A program made the position numbers and the translations under genes. The notes beneath the pieces were generated by a model. It did no database searches and was not told the origin of the DNA. It saw nothing but the letters and a program-made list of their open reading frames with translations. A stretch of DNA of 64,000 bases from Rostratula benghalensis (Eukaryota; Chordata; Aves; Charadriiformes; Rostratulidae). Positions within the stretch are counted from its first letter, which is position 1. Every line of letters starts with the position of its first letter. Shown piece by piece: positions 14,743 to 27,282 of this stretch. The DNA is taken from contig VXAI01000091.1 of the NCBI GenBank assembly GCA_013399305.1, positions 2,211,759 to 2,275,758 on the forward strand, given 5' to 3'.

Positions 14743-17318
14743 CCCAACCAGGGGATAGCTGTTTTGCTGCCAGTTTGTGTGTTTATTTTCCAAGTTGCTA
14801 TAGAAAATAATTGACCTATTTTCTTCCAAGAATAAATATCTTTATTCAAGCTCCCTGAAAAAACAAGCAGCCAAGACTTGTGCTGAGGCCCCACCCATAC
14901 TGTCTGCTGCTACAGCCCACGGCGGACAGATTAAGCTTTACCATTTTTACTGAGGCTTTTGAACTGTTGGATGAAAATGTGTTTCTTACAGCACATTTAT
15001 CCTGCTGAGTCCTACTGTTTCAGAGCAGAGATACAGTTCTATTGAGAAGCCTCAGGAGATGCAAAAATGTAATGAAGGTGAGACATTCAGCAGTGTTGCT
15101 GCCCTGGGCTCATTGCTGTTTCCTCACCATTTCTTTTAAATCCCCCAAAGAGATAACTAAGCCACCTTTCAGAATGTTTCTCCTAGTCATTCCTTTTTCT
15201 TTTCCCTGCTCTGGTTATTTAAAGGCTTCATCAAAAGCCCACTGAAATTATGGAAAAAGTTGATGACACCAGGAATTCAGTAGAGTAGACAATCTACTAA
15301 GTAAATTGTCCTTTGTTTCTGGATAATTTTCTTTCTTTTGCTCATGGACGTAAAATGGGGAAAGAGAACCCTTTGGAACTCCTCATGCAGCTCTCCCCTG
15401 AGAACCAGGCCATTTTGCTCCATTACCCTCTCCATAATCACAGAATGTGTACTCAGACACAGCTCCAGTCACTTTTCCCCCCTCATACCAGCCCCTGAAT
15501 TTTAATCTCTGTGCATACTGTTCTTGTTTGCATATTGCTGTCCACTTGAAATAGTTCTAAAATTATTTCTGCCAGATTATAGGCAGTGTTTCTATTTATA
15601 TGCCATGGATTTGTTTCTTCATTGCTGCTAAGGACTGCACTGAATCTTTGAGAGTTTTATCTATTGCTTTGTCCAGCAACATTTCTGGTCAATGTTCAGT
15701 GATGTACATGGTGAGTGAGGCAGCCTTGTCACAGCTGAGAGTTTCTGTAGCACTTCTACCTTGTTTGCTGAAAATGTGGAAGCATGTGGCAAATGCAGCA
15801 CAAGGATACATAAAATGAAAGAACAGCCTTGTAATTCTGATTCCATTTTATGTACCTGAATTGGTAGTTGTTAGGAACAGCGATGGCTGCTTCTTCTGTT
15901 CTTCTTGTGCAAAAGAGTCATTATCTTCACACCCATCTACTAGGCAGTCAAAACTATGACCCAGAAGGAGGACTAGGTAGAAAATCCCCCAGAATCATGG
16001 GTGCATCTGTGTTGTTCATCAGACCATGTTTGAGCCCAGACTTGCTCCTTTTCCTCGTATGAATGCAAGTGGGATCTGGCAGTGGGATCAGACATTCTGG
16101 GTATATCCTGCACCCGAGTGCCAGCTCAACCATCCATCTCCACTGGTGCTCTGCTCCACCTGGTGGGTACCATTCTTCCATCAGGTCAACAAGGAACAGC
16201 CCAGGGCTGCTCTCTGAGCTGCCAGGTTGTAGCAACATGGGGACAGTTATATGTGGTTTCCAAGCCTATGTATCAATCTGCAGAGGGAAATCACTCTAAT
16301 TCACACATCCTGTCTCTCACTTACCTTTATAGAACATCATGTATGTTTAAAATTCGTTTGTTTAAGCCAATCTAGCTTATTCATAAATTCCTTTAAAAAA
16401 TATGTAAATATACAGAAATGCTTTCTTAGTGCACGTTACGAGATTGTTTCAAATATTAAATTAAAATTGAGCATACCTGGAATTCCTGAGGAAAAGAAGA
16501 CTTATGATCACTGGGAAAAGGAAAGGGAAAATATTATTTACTCAGTGTTGGCTGCAATATCAAATTTTAAAAGGGATGGTTTTAATCTTGTGTCTTCCCA
16601 CTAAGTTTTCCTGTATGTTGAGTTAAGTGATCCCAAAGATGCTCACAAGCCTCACCATTCCAGTGTGACAAATTACTTCATGTTCTCTGGATTGATAGCC
16701 AGATAAATAGAGGCAATGTTTATTTTACCACTCAGCAGATCTTTCAAATATTATTACTGTGGCATATTTCCTTTTTTTTTTACTTTATTTCAAGTGGAAT
16801 TCTATTTAAGACTTTAGGTCACTGCTTTATGCCCTTGGGCTGGGTAAAAATCTTTAACCAAGCCACTGTAAATAAACAGTAGTGATTTTCATGAGACTGC
16901 AGATCATGACAATGCTGTCAGGAACAGTTTCTTTAAATGCCATGTCACTTTCACCTACTGCCTTCAGGCCAGTGCATGACATGCAGTAAGTGTCAGACGA
17001 AATGTCGCATCTGGGAGGAAGAGCTTGTGTGAATGTTAAACTGGAATGTGGAAAAATGGTGTCACATACTCTGTAATCTAATATTGTAATGCCTTAAAAG
17101 GGATGTTTTCTCTGTGGAGATATGTGTTTAACCAAAATGACTTCTGCTTGAAGTTCAACAGAAACTAAACTTATCTGGTTTACCCCAGCTTTCTTGGGAA
17201 GCTCTTGCTACAGCGGTTCAATTCCAGGTCCTTGTATATTTTGCTGACATGATAAGAGCCTTTAACAAATAAACTCAGAAAACGGAACGGAGAGGAATGA
17301 AGTTAATTTGTTCTATGG

Positions 17319-17372
17319 CATGAGAATAGCAACCTTCCCCTAAGACATGAGAATAGTATTCTACCCCTAAGA
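17319..17372. repeat. 27-bp tandem duplication
   Basis: Two adjacent copies beginning 'catgagaatag' and ending 'cccctaaga', differing only in their centres (caacctt against tattcta). It directly precedes two hairpins. Confidence 0.85.
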
Positions 17373-17377
17373 CTCCA

Positions 17378-17434
17378 ACTCTTCTTAGAAGAGTCCCTAT
17401 TCTTATACTCGAAAAAATCCAAGTATAAGAATAG
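17378..17434. repeat. Two consecutive perfect hairpins
   Basis: Hairpin 1 (17378-17394): 'actcttct', one T, 'agaagagt'. Hairpin 2: 'ctattcttatact' at 17397-17409 and its exact complement 'agtataagaatag' at 17422-17434, with a 12-base loop. Confidence 0.85.
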
Positions 17435-17879
17435 AGAAGGTATCCAGTGATGCTTCCCTGGTACATATTCAGCTCAGGGATTTAAGAATTTATGATGCAT
17501 TATGTGCTGTGTTTCTTTTCTGTTTGTTTTGTATCCGTCACCTGTTAGGTCTATTTGATATCCATACTTATTGTATTAGAAAAGACAGTGGAGAATTATC
17601 TCTTATTCACCTTTTCTTTGATATTCTGTTTACAGAAGTCTTATCACAGCATCCCTCCATTGTTTTCTGGGCAGCGTGCCATTCCTCGAAGGGAAGCCAT
17701 TGTTCAGCTTCAACAGTCTTCCTTTTTCTTCTCTTTATCTTTTCTATTTTTACTATTTGAGATGAGGGCACTGGAAGTGCAGACAGCTTTCAAGTTCTGG
17801 GTCCACTATGGGTTCATGACATACTCTTTCCCAAATAATTCCCAGCATTTTAGCAGCCTAATTGTTCTTTAGTGAAGAC

Positions 17880-18800
17880 TTACCTTTCAAAATCTCTCTC
17901 CTGAGTGATCAAAACTGAGTCTAACATGTATACAGGGTTTTTTCTCCCACAGGCATTACTTTACATGTGTGCATTCAGTTTCATTTGTTGTTTTATTACT
18001 CCCTTTGCATCGTAAGGATCTCCCGCAAATCTTCACAGTCAGCTTTCTTTTTGATTACCCTGAACAGTACAATATCATCAGCAAATTTTACTACTTCACT
18101 GTTTAACCCCTTTTCCACTCTCTACCACTGTTTTTGCCAGTTTATCTGAAGTTTTCAATGGTTTTGAATTCTTACTTCTGACAAACGTAGGAAATTCCCT
18201 TCAGCTGATACTGAGGTGGTTTTAACAAGAAATGATACGTGACAGGTTTTTATTCTGCTATTTCAGACTTGCATTCCTTTACAACTCTTCTCTGAACAAC
18301 ATCTGGGTGCAGTGATTTGTTACCATTCACTTTGTTGATGGTTCCAGTTCCACTGACAATTCAGTCTGTGACACATGCTTAGATTCACCCAATAGGAAGG
18401 AGTTTGATGTGGAAATGTTCCTAAAGTCTCCAAAAAGAGCACAGCTACCAAAAAAATTGTTTATTTTTTCTGCTCTGACCTTTTGTTCTCTGAATACTCC
18501 CTCTTATGCTTGGCCATTGATTGCCCTGCAAACTTTCTGGCTGGCTTTTTATTCCTCATCTGTTTGAAAAAGAATTTATATGACATTTTATGTCTTTTTC
18601 AAGTTGTTCCTCAAACTCTTTTCCAATCTCCCTTCATATGCATTTATATTTAACCTGTCAGTTTTTATATTATTTTCCATTTTTCTCTTTTCACTGTGGC
18701 CTCAGATAGTTGAAAGCTGTCTTCTCTCTTCAAATACCTTCTGTTGACCTGATACTAAATCATGTCAATTGATTGCTTTGGGCTTCACATGGAGTGTGCT
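17880..18800 (-). repeat. Possible ancient amniote interspersed repeat, inverted
   Basis: Text such as 'tatcatcagcaaattttact' followed by 'acttcactgtttaacccctt', and further on 'ttcaagttgttcctcaaactc', resembles an old LINE-derived family abundant in turtles and crocodilians. It is heavily degraded and the family name is not certain. The identification is from memory. Confidence 0.38.
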
Positions 18801-18957
18801 GATATATCTGAAGTCTGTGTGCTGGAAGAACTGCCATCCTTCAGAGCCTTTGATACCTTGTCTATAAGTAGTCTTCATGTTAACTGCAAACATTTACTCT
18901 TTTAGTCGCCCCTTTTAGGTCCTTTTTTAATAAGAGGTCTCATTTTTGTATAGCACT

Positions 18958-18974
18958 TCCCCTCCCCCCCCCCC
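18958..18974. repeat. C-rich homopolymer tract
   Basis: Sixteen C in 17 bases (one T), followed by A and a T8-9 run. Confidence 0.9.
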
Positions 18975-19099
18975 ATTTTTTTTAAAGCAACTACTGCTGA
19001 AGTAGATTTCGCAGACTTGCTGCTCCCCAAAATTTTGGTTCCCTAGACTTTGAATATAGGTGCATAATAGTCAGTAGTTCATTTTTACCCACAAGGGAA

Positions 19100-22000
19100 A
19101 TTCTTCCTGGCAGTTGTTTTTTTCTGACACTATGCTATGTACTGTCTTGTCTGCTTGTCTCTCTGTATCTGTGGCATAAGCTGCATATATTAGAATTTAG
19201 AGCTCCTTGGTCTTCTTTTTTGCTAAGTAGTATCTGCTTTGTCCACCTTTTGGCTGATGAGAGCTAAAACTATTGTTGAAGGGAGTTTGAATGACTAGCA
19301 GCAAAAAGATTAAAAATGGATATGGAGACCAAATTGCTCATTGGTAACCATTAGTGATTTCTCCAGCACTAATATTACATGCATCAGTATCAAGGGGAAC
19401 ACATGTGATCATGCTGCTTGACCTCCAGAGCACCTCTGCCTTTAATTTCCATTCTAGAGCTTCTGTTACTGCCTTTGGGACTGTGCTGCTGCCTTCTCAC
19501 TTGCCTGAATACCTGGCTACACCAGTTTGTCTTTATGTGCCCTTTTCAAATATAGCGAGATTCTGCCCATCTCCTACTTTCAACTAAGAGGTCATGCACC
19601 AAGTAATCCACTGCCTATCTCAAATGGGATACTCTGCATTCCAACTGCACTTCCTTTTGGTGAAACATTCCCTTCCTGGAACTATTTAACTGGATCAACA
19701 TTCAACTTCCCCTTTTATATTCAAAGGCAGAAGGATAATTATGTAGTGTCATCCCAGACTACGAAATGAAACTGTCAGTCATGCAATGGTGTCATCACAC
19801 TACATTTAATAAATCAGTCCCAGGACTGTTCATATATGCCAACACGTCAGCATCGCTACCTTTGCCCTCAAGCTGATGATCTTCTCTACGCACCCTTTTC
19901 ATCGGAACTCAGAAGCAAGTCTCCTAAACTCAAATTTTCCACGTGATGGCATAGAAAAGGGCAGTGGACTTACTGACCTCACTTAATACTTTATTAGTGA
20001 AGAAGTAAATTATTGAAATACACACAGAAAGAGGAAGAGGAAAAAAAGGAAACTATACTATAAATAGAACAAGTTTGCTGCTTGAGAGTTAAGCAGCCAT
20101 CCATATTCATCTTCTAAATTATTTAACTCGCTGCTCTAATTCATTAGCTTATTCCAGTATGAAAAAAATATAGTGCACTTTTTTCTATGGCAATCCTCCG
20201 AATTTACATTGAACTGTAGATCTAGATAGCCCCTAGTATTTCATGGGGGTTTTTATCTGTTAACCAAAACCTATAAACTCAAGTTTACATTTGTTTTTCA
20301 AAGACATCCTTGAGGTTAGCACTGGGTCTATACACTGATGACAGCCACAACACAGTAGAAAAATGAATAAGGGAGGTTTAAATTGGTTTCATCAGGATGT
20401 TGCAGCCGCAGTAACCTTGACATAAACCAGCTGTGAGCTTCTCAGCTAAAACAGCCCTGAGATGAATCAGTTTTAATAATACTTCTGGCTTGTGCACCAT
20501 TTTAATTGTATCTAAAACTCCTTCAGGTTTATTGAGTTCAAGAGATATTGTTATTATTTAAACAGTTTTATTTGCGTGAGTCCCATAAAACCTAAGCAAT
20601 AAGCTCCTCACATGCTATGTACTTTAGAGGCTCCTATGTGACCCATAAAGAAGTTTGTGGTAAACCCCATATCTCAGAACTGGGCAGGAGAGGCCCAAAG
20701 TGTAACCATGAAGCTCAGAACAAATCTTATGTCTGTGTACAAAAGGCCAGAGAAAGAAAATTCTCATTCTCAGCTGTTTCCTTGTCTTCTGATAGAGGGG
20801 TGACCTGAAATTGCCTGATTCATCCCACTACTGTACCTTACAAATGGTGCAAGGTAACCTTATCTGCCCACTACCCAGTACAATTCAATTTAAGGTTAGT
20901 AAACCAAAGTATTTTCCAATGAACATACCTCCAGTCCTGAGTCTAGGAGTGTTTGCTCTTCTGTTTGTTCATTGTCTCAAGTGATCAAAAGTCAGCATGT
21001 TTCACCAAATTTCCTTAGCACATAGTGGAGTTGTATGGCTGTCACTGTGTTTAATGTTGCTTAAGAGTGGACTGAGAAGCTTTGGGACTGAGTCTGCATT
21101 ACAGCTTAGTTTGCATTCAGTCTCACTCTGAGGACACATCTAAGTGCTTACCAGGTGAAGTTTGATGGTATCAAATTCTCATTTGATATTTCTGGAAGGC
21201 TATGCCTCTCTCCCTCTGGTGAACTTCTTATTTCCTTAGCAAGCATGCAAATCAGAAATCAAGTACCTGAAAAGCAAGTACCATTATGTTTTGATTTGTC
21301 TTGAACCAAATACTTCTGAGGCAAATTTGGATTATGATCTTTGCCTCTGAATTTACCAATCAACTGAAATTTAAGGGATTAAAATCTTGTTGCTGTATCT
21401 TGGTGATCCAACAATATTGCCCCTGGGCCTTTTTGTAACAGGGAACATTTCAGATCATTCTGAGATTTACTGAAAAAAAAAAAAAAAAAAAGCAAGCTCT
21501 CGGTGGTGATCTTACTGCTAAGGGTCTGGGAACACAATTCAAAATGGCAACAAAAACAAAAACAAAAGCCAGAGAGCACTGACATTAGCATATAAAAAAA
21601 GGAGGTAGGAGTAGGAAACTGGATACACTCCCTGGATATCATTAAGAGTGGGCTGGAAAATAGACATGGCTGATAAAAACTTGTGTAACATGGCAAACCA
21701 AATATGAACTTAGAGGTAATCCTGCACAAAGTGATTCTAAACATTTGAACAGAGATGGTCCTGGTGAAGTATCACAAGTGTGTCTAACTGCTGGATATTT
21801 GGGACACGTCAGTTTAATCTCAGCATGAGAATTGAATGTCAGCAAATTCCTCCTAGTTTTGTCATTTCCCACCTTACTACCCCTATTTGTCTTCAACCAA
21901 AAGAACAGACATCCACAGATGTTGCTTTTACATTTGCAGAATGGGGAAGGGAGTATGTAAATACCCTGATTTCTTGTTACTTGGCTCAAGGTAATCATCT

Positions 22001-22440
22001 TAACCTTCCTTTCCAAAGATGTCATCAGCATTTGCAGTTAATTACATTTAAACGAATGATCTCACTATAAACACATGCCTTTGGTGTTCCTCTCAGCATC
22101 CTGTGATTTTGCCTTCAAGAAAGTGAAATTTGAAATGCAAATAGCAATTTAAAGTAGCGGTGAGACCCTTTGCAAAGCAGAAACTCACAACTTGAGAGTC
22201 CTTCTTCAAAACTGGATTTTCTATCTGGCATGACTGGATGATGATCTCATTTCTGTCACTGAACCAGAACGAAGACCTGACTGGAGTTGTTCAGGAATTT
22301 GAGGACAAAATGTAACATCATTGGAAAATGCTGATTTGTCAAAAACAACATATTCTTTGGAAATAGTTTGGTTTCAACAAACTTTTCCCAAATCACAATC
22401 ATATTTCCTTTAAAAACTTGCCCAGTTCTCTGACAATTCA
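19100..22440. other. Gene-free region
   Basis: No coding match. It includes an A19 run at 21473-21491 followed by CAAAAA units. Nothing else recognised. Confidence 0.5.
21473..21491. repeat. A19 homopolymer
   Basis: Nineteen consecutive A in unique-looking sequence. Confidence 0.93.
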
Positions 22441-23454
22441 TGTAGCAGGCTGTTCAGTAGTTTGTGTGTCCAAGGTCTAAAGCTCTGGCCAGCTCTGGCA
22501 AAGCTTAAAATAAGCTGAGTTGGAAGGAGTTGAGGACCCAAAGTTTACAGTTTGTGAACAGAAAGGTGGTTTGCAAAAGACAGCACTTGATAAAATATTC
22601 AGAAGAAATCCCTCTAATTGGTTGCTGGCTTCACAGCCTTTAGCAGCTGATGACAACTTCTGTGGGGAGCAAGCACAGTCCATTGCTTGGCCCTTCTGAC
22701 AGAAGAAGACCAAGTCAGAAATAATCCAGCACCTCTGGATCCATCCTGGCAGCAACAGGACTGCTTCTTTGATTTCCATCCCTGCAAAACCTTGCTGTGA
22801 AACAGGAAGGACCAAACAGCACCTGGCTCTGCCTGGTGTTGGGAAACAGGATGAGGACGCTGCTATTACTGACTTGGCAGGAGAAAAGCACCTCAGAGAG
22901 CAGCTCTTCATAAATCTTGCTTCTACAGGTACAGGCCTGACTTGGGGCATGCGAGATCAAATTAATTTTTGTACTGGGGATGAGCTAATGGAAAGTTGGT
23001 GGTGCCCCCCACATACATTTTCTCCATGGGTGCCTGCTCTTCAGGCTGGCCAAAGGTAAGTGGCCCCCAGGATTTGGCTAGATGATTTCTAGAGGTCCCT
23101 TCCAACTCTGCCAATTCCATGATTTCAAGCCCCCTGCCTGTCCCACTGGAGGATTCCCTTCTCACCGGCCCTGGGCTGTAACACTGAGGACAGCAGCACT
23201 GGGAGCCTCCGTTCACAGAGGGGCTCACAAGACTTCCCTTCTCCCCGCCAGAGGACTGGGTGCCAAATGTAGACACTGCAGTTTTTAGGCTGCCTGAGCT
23301 GGGGTGAGGAGCTGGGAAGCCAGGACACAAATGGGGGCTTTTGAGTGCCCTGGAGTGTCTGCCAGGGTGCAAAGAGCTGTGCCAGGCCACTGGGCTGCGG
23401 CAGCAAGCCGCTGGGAAGTCCCCGGAAAATAAGTCAGCTTTGTCGCCTTTGACA
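22441..23454. other. GC-richer gene-free patch
   Basis: GC rises relative to the flanks, giving longer chance open frames on both strands. None resembles a known protein and all lack a convincing exon structure. It includes a short CR1 tail at 23062-23126. Confidence 0.45.
23062..23126 (+). repeat. CR1 3'-end fragment
   Basis: 'gctagatgatttctagaggt' then 'cccttccaactctgccaatt' and 'ccatgattt' is the sense 3' tail of an avian CR1. Confidence 0.85.
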
Positions 23455-23520
23455 TAAAAAAAAAACAAAAACAAAAACAACAACAACAACAAAAAAACAA
23501 CAACCCACCCAAAAAAACAA
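23455..23520. repeat. A-rich (CAA)n/(CAAAAA)n repeat
   Basis: Mixed C-A5 and CAA units over 66 bp. On the minus strand it encodes the low-complexity L/F run of a spurious open frame. Confidence 0.93.
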
Positions 23521-25991
23521 AGCAAGGAGACCAGAGAAATCTGTGGGGAGTGACAATGACTGTAGTTTCCATTCCAAATCAGAGGGGCAATCTTCCATGT
23601 TTCAGAGTACAAGAAGCTAAGTTTTATGCAATTCTAGCTGCAGTCTCAAGGCCTCAGTTGATGCAACTGCTTAGGCATCCACAGACTCACTGAGGAAGAG
23701 CTAACTGCATACTTGCTCCAGCCCTTCACTTGAGAATGTTTCTATGTACATTCAGACTTTAGAAGAGAAAATACTGACACTAAGCCAGTACTCCCCTGTC
23801 TTATTTTCTTCAGGACACTCACCTTCCTGTCTCTCTTGATGTGATTGATCCATCTGAATATTGTCATTGGTACCTACTGCCAGTCTCTACTATAAATGCT
23901 TCAGGCAGCTCAGTGTATCACATTCATATTTCACATAATTCATATATCACACATATCAATTTCACCCTGCATTTCACCAGCAGTTAGTGGTAACCATAGA
24001 AGCAAGGCTAAAGAAATGTTGCATCTCATACCTTCAGGAGAACCTCCCAGCCATAATACTTTCTGCTCATGTTGGTGTCAAGTCCACAGATGCCAGAAGA
24101 GTACCACCATGTATGTCTCCTGAGCCTTGCTCATGACAACTATACATGGCAGAATCATATGAAAAAAGACTGTGAGAGGCCACTCACATGCTTGGACTCT
24201 CCAGTTAGGACTTTATCATGGTGAACAGGGTCCAGGTTCCTTCTTCCTCTGACAGCAGCACCTCTTTCTGCCCCTGCTCTTCTTTCTGCCCCTTCTACCA
24301 GCTGTCAGCCCTGCAACAACCCCTCAACCCTTGCTGAGGGGAGCTCAGCTCCCTGCTGGGCTAGTGCTGGCAAGGTGAGCTTTGCTTTCCCTACGAGGAG
24401 GGCAAGGTAACCCTCACTGATAATTAAGCTCTGCCTTGTGAAACTTAAATAGTTGGAGAAAAATTGGGGGCTCATAATATGCACTGTGGTCTATTAAGAC
24501 CCTAAAAGTCATCCTGGCCTTTGCTTCCTTAGTCAGAGTGAAAGCTATTGATGGAACAGAGGGTTGGAAACCAGAGGTTTGAGCTGTTGCGTACCATAAT
24601 AAATCTTTTTAAAATACTCACTGAAGAAAGAACTTCCTTCTGGAGCACACATTGTTTACAGGCTGAATTCCATGCTGAACTCGTTATTTATAGCTACTAT
24701 GAATCTTTTAAAGGAGAATGGCCTCCATCTGCAATAAGGTATGTGGCTTTAAAAATACAATACTTGGAGAGGTTGGACAAAACGTATGGCAGCCATTTTT
24801 TTTGCAGCCAAAGCGTCGCAAACAAAGAAATACAAAACGAGCTACACCCATGCTGATGCCAGCAATTGCAATTACAGACTGCATAAAAAGCAACTGAAAG
24901 AGTATCTAGGGCAACTTCCTAGCTGGCTGCCAGTTTTCTAACCTTTGTCTGTTCATTGCTTCAGTTCTTTTGAATTTCATATACACAGAAGAATAAGCAA
25001 CCTGACAGTTCCACAAAAAGACAAAATAATGATATGGGTTATACACAGCTGAATGGGAGTTGGGTTTCTTAATATATTATTGGGCCGGTTTTAGCTGCGT
25101 TTGTAGAGACACAGTGACACCCAGTGGTTCCTAATAAATATAATAGACTGAGCCATAATTTATTTTGAGCACTGGATCAGGTCATTAACTAGTTCATATG
25201 AGTTCCAGGATCAGAAAAGCTGATTATTGAAAAAAAAAACAAAAACGTGAATCAGTATATATTTCTATTTCATAGATTTTATTGAAGTGCCTAAACTAAA
25301 CTGAACTAAACTAAAATAGAAATACACAGCAGTATTTGTACTAAGCAAAGAATAATAAAAATGCCAGAAGTCTCCATCTTTTCAGGTTACTTTTTCTACT
25401 TTCATCTTAAGAAAAGAAAACTCCACAGCTCTGCATTCTTCCAACTTCTCACAGTAACATGAAGCTAATGTAAAGTTTTCCTACAGCCCTTGCTAAATAA
25501 AATTGTAGGGTTTAAGTACAATTCAAATAGTTAGCTGTTTTCATTTGTCACAAAACTTTTGCTAATTAAGTCTGTAGAGAAAATATTCTCTATTTGGTTT
25601 TTAGGGCAGGAGATAGAATGGTTTATATTCAATTTTTTACTACGTCTTTATTTTAGTGTTTGGTTAGAAAATTTGCTCTTACATTTGACAATGTGTGAAG
25701 ATCACATCATATTTTCAGTAATAAAGCTGGTTTACTTCTCAAGTGTATGTAGAATGAAATTTTATTGTGGACTTTTTTCAGAAGCCAGGTTAGGCTTCAA
25801 AATGGAAACTCGTTGTCAGTTTTAATTAAAAACCAAACTGCTCTGTGTCATTTTCACATAAATAAAAGGCTTCCTGCTTGAAATGAAGCAAATATTGAGG
25901 AATGATTATGTCTAATCTACTGGTAGAGTCATTGATTGTTGATGTAGAGCAGCAGCTCAGTAATTCAATTACCTTCAATCTGAAATCTGAA
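23521..25991. other. Gene-free region
   Basis: No recognised gene. It contains an imperfect (CTAAA)5 repeat at 25291-25315 and a 7-bp-arm palindrome around 24339-24353. Confidence 0.5.
25291..25315. repeat. (CTAAA)5, one mismatch
   Basis: Five pentamers: ctaaa, ctaaa, ctgaa, ctaaa, ctaaa. Confidence 0.9.
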
Positions 25992-26452
25992 GTGAGTGCA
26001 GAGGAGGGCAATGAAGCTGGTGCAGGGCCTGGAGAATAAATCTTATGAAGAGCGATTGAAGGAGCTGGGACTGTTTAGTTTGAGGAAGAGGAGGCTGAGG
26101 GGAGACCTCATCGCTGTCTAACTACTTGAAAGGGCATTGTAGAGAGGCTGGTGCTGGTCTCTTCTCACAGGTAATTAGCTATAAAATGAGAGGGAATGGC
26201 TTCAAGCTGCAACAAGGAAGGTTTAGACTGAACATTAGGAAAGAATTTTTCATAGAAAGAGTGGTCAGAGGTCAGACACTGGAATGGGCTGCCCAGGGAA
26301 GTGGCTGAGTCCCCATCCCTGAATGTGTGTAAGAGGTGTTCAGATGTGGTGTTGGGGGGATATGGTGTGGGACAGAAATTCGTAAAGTAGGGCTGGTGGT
26401 TTGACTCAATGATCCCAGGAGTCTCTTCCAACCTAAGTGATTCTATGATCTT
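25992..26452 (+). repeat. CR1 LINE fragment, sense
   Basis: 'gtgcagaggagggcaatgaa', 'gaaggagctgggactgttta', 'gctgaggggagacctcatcg', 'tcagacactggaatgggctg', ending 'ctaagtgattctatgatc'. A 460-bp 5'-truncated CR1 with an intact 3' end. Confidence 0.94.
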
Positions 26453-27092
26453 TGCTGAAAATTCACAGAGGTTATTCTGACATTCTTATGGCCAGCAGCA
26501 GGAGTACAACAGTTTAACAGTGATTCTGTGCCAGGCACAGAGTAGCATTAGTACACTGCAAAAGACGAGACATGTTCAAGAGTCAGGGGAGGTGGAGGAG
26601 CAGTGGAGCCTGGGCCCACTGAAGATCCTGGAGACATCGTAGGCAAAGCTGCCTATGAGTGTTGGCTCAGATGATTTATACTGTTGCAAATCTTCCAGTG
26701 AAGATCCCTCAAGGTTGAGGAGGATATATGCTTGTGAGTTGACTGTTATGCTACAACAGTGTTAACACTGACTGTTGAGGCATATTAGTACACTTACTTA
26801 TTTTCCAGGCTGTGGCTTTAATGAAATACTTCGTTTTGTCCTAAAGCTTGTGGAACAAAACCTCCTAATCACCCTTACTTCTTTCCATGTGGTGACATCC
26901 TGGAAAAGGTTTGCTTCCTACCAGTCATGCACACTCACTATCATCTTCTAATATATTGCTCAGAACAGGGGTTGTTCAGGCCTTTTTTAGGATTATCTGT
27001 GACCTAACATGCCCTCTTGCCCTGTGTACATGGGCTCCTACCACAGTGTTCCTCTGGTAAGACACTACTGCTCCCAGCGGTGCTGAGCTAGG

Positions 27093-27282
27093 TGTGTTCC
27101 ACATTCATACCTTCAAACCTTCAATTTGAAGTGGTTTGGGGTAATTTTGAGTAAGTAACCTAACAGTTTGTGAGTGGAGCTCCTGAGTGTGCTCCACATT
27201 CATACCTTCAAGCCTTCAATTTGAAGTGGTCTGGGGTAATTTTGAGTAAATAACTTAACAGATTGTCAGTGGAGCTCCCGAG
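27093..27282. repeat. 95-bp tandem duplication, two copies
   Basis: Copy 1 at 27093-27187 and copy 2 at 27188-27282, both starting 'tgtg(t/c)tccacattcatac' and ending 'gtggagctcc(t/c)gag'. About 8 differences, no gaps, roughly 92% identical. Each copy has the near-palindrome cttcaatttgaag. Confidence 0.95.

Larger units (their letters stand above)
1..17318. other. Gene-free AT-rich region, left part
   Basis: No open frame here resembles a known protein, and no splice-flanked homologous exon was spotted. It holds simple repeats and one perfect hairpin, listed separately. I looked for the expected left neighbour SLC30A6 and did not see its coding exons. An unrecognised non-coding RNA or a very long 3' UTR cannot be excluded. 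Confidence 0.5.

Noticed and set aside
16063..16375. Three overlapping plus-strand open frames near 16.1-16.4 kb
   Set aside because: Three frames open at once with no similarity to a known protein; more likely chance in a locally stop-poor stretch.
22477..22950. 157-residue open frame on the minus strand
   Set aside because: Composition reflects the local GC-richer patch. No recognisable domain, and an equally open frame overlaps it on the other strand.
22962..23612. 216-residue open frame on the minus strand
   Set aside because: It crosses a CR1 tail and a (CAA)n repeat that produces its L/F run. No family resemblance and no supporting exon signals.
26126..26431. Open frames on both strands near 26.1-26.4 kb
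   Set aside because: They lie wholly inside a CR1 fragment.
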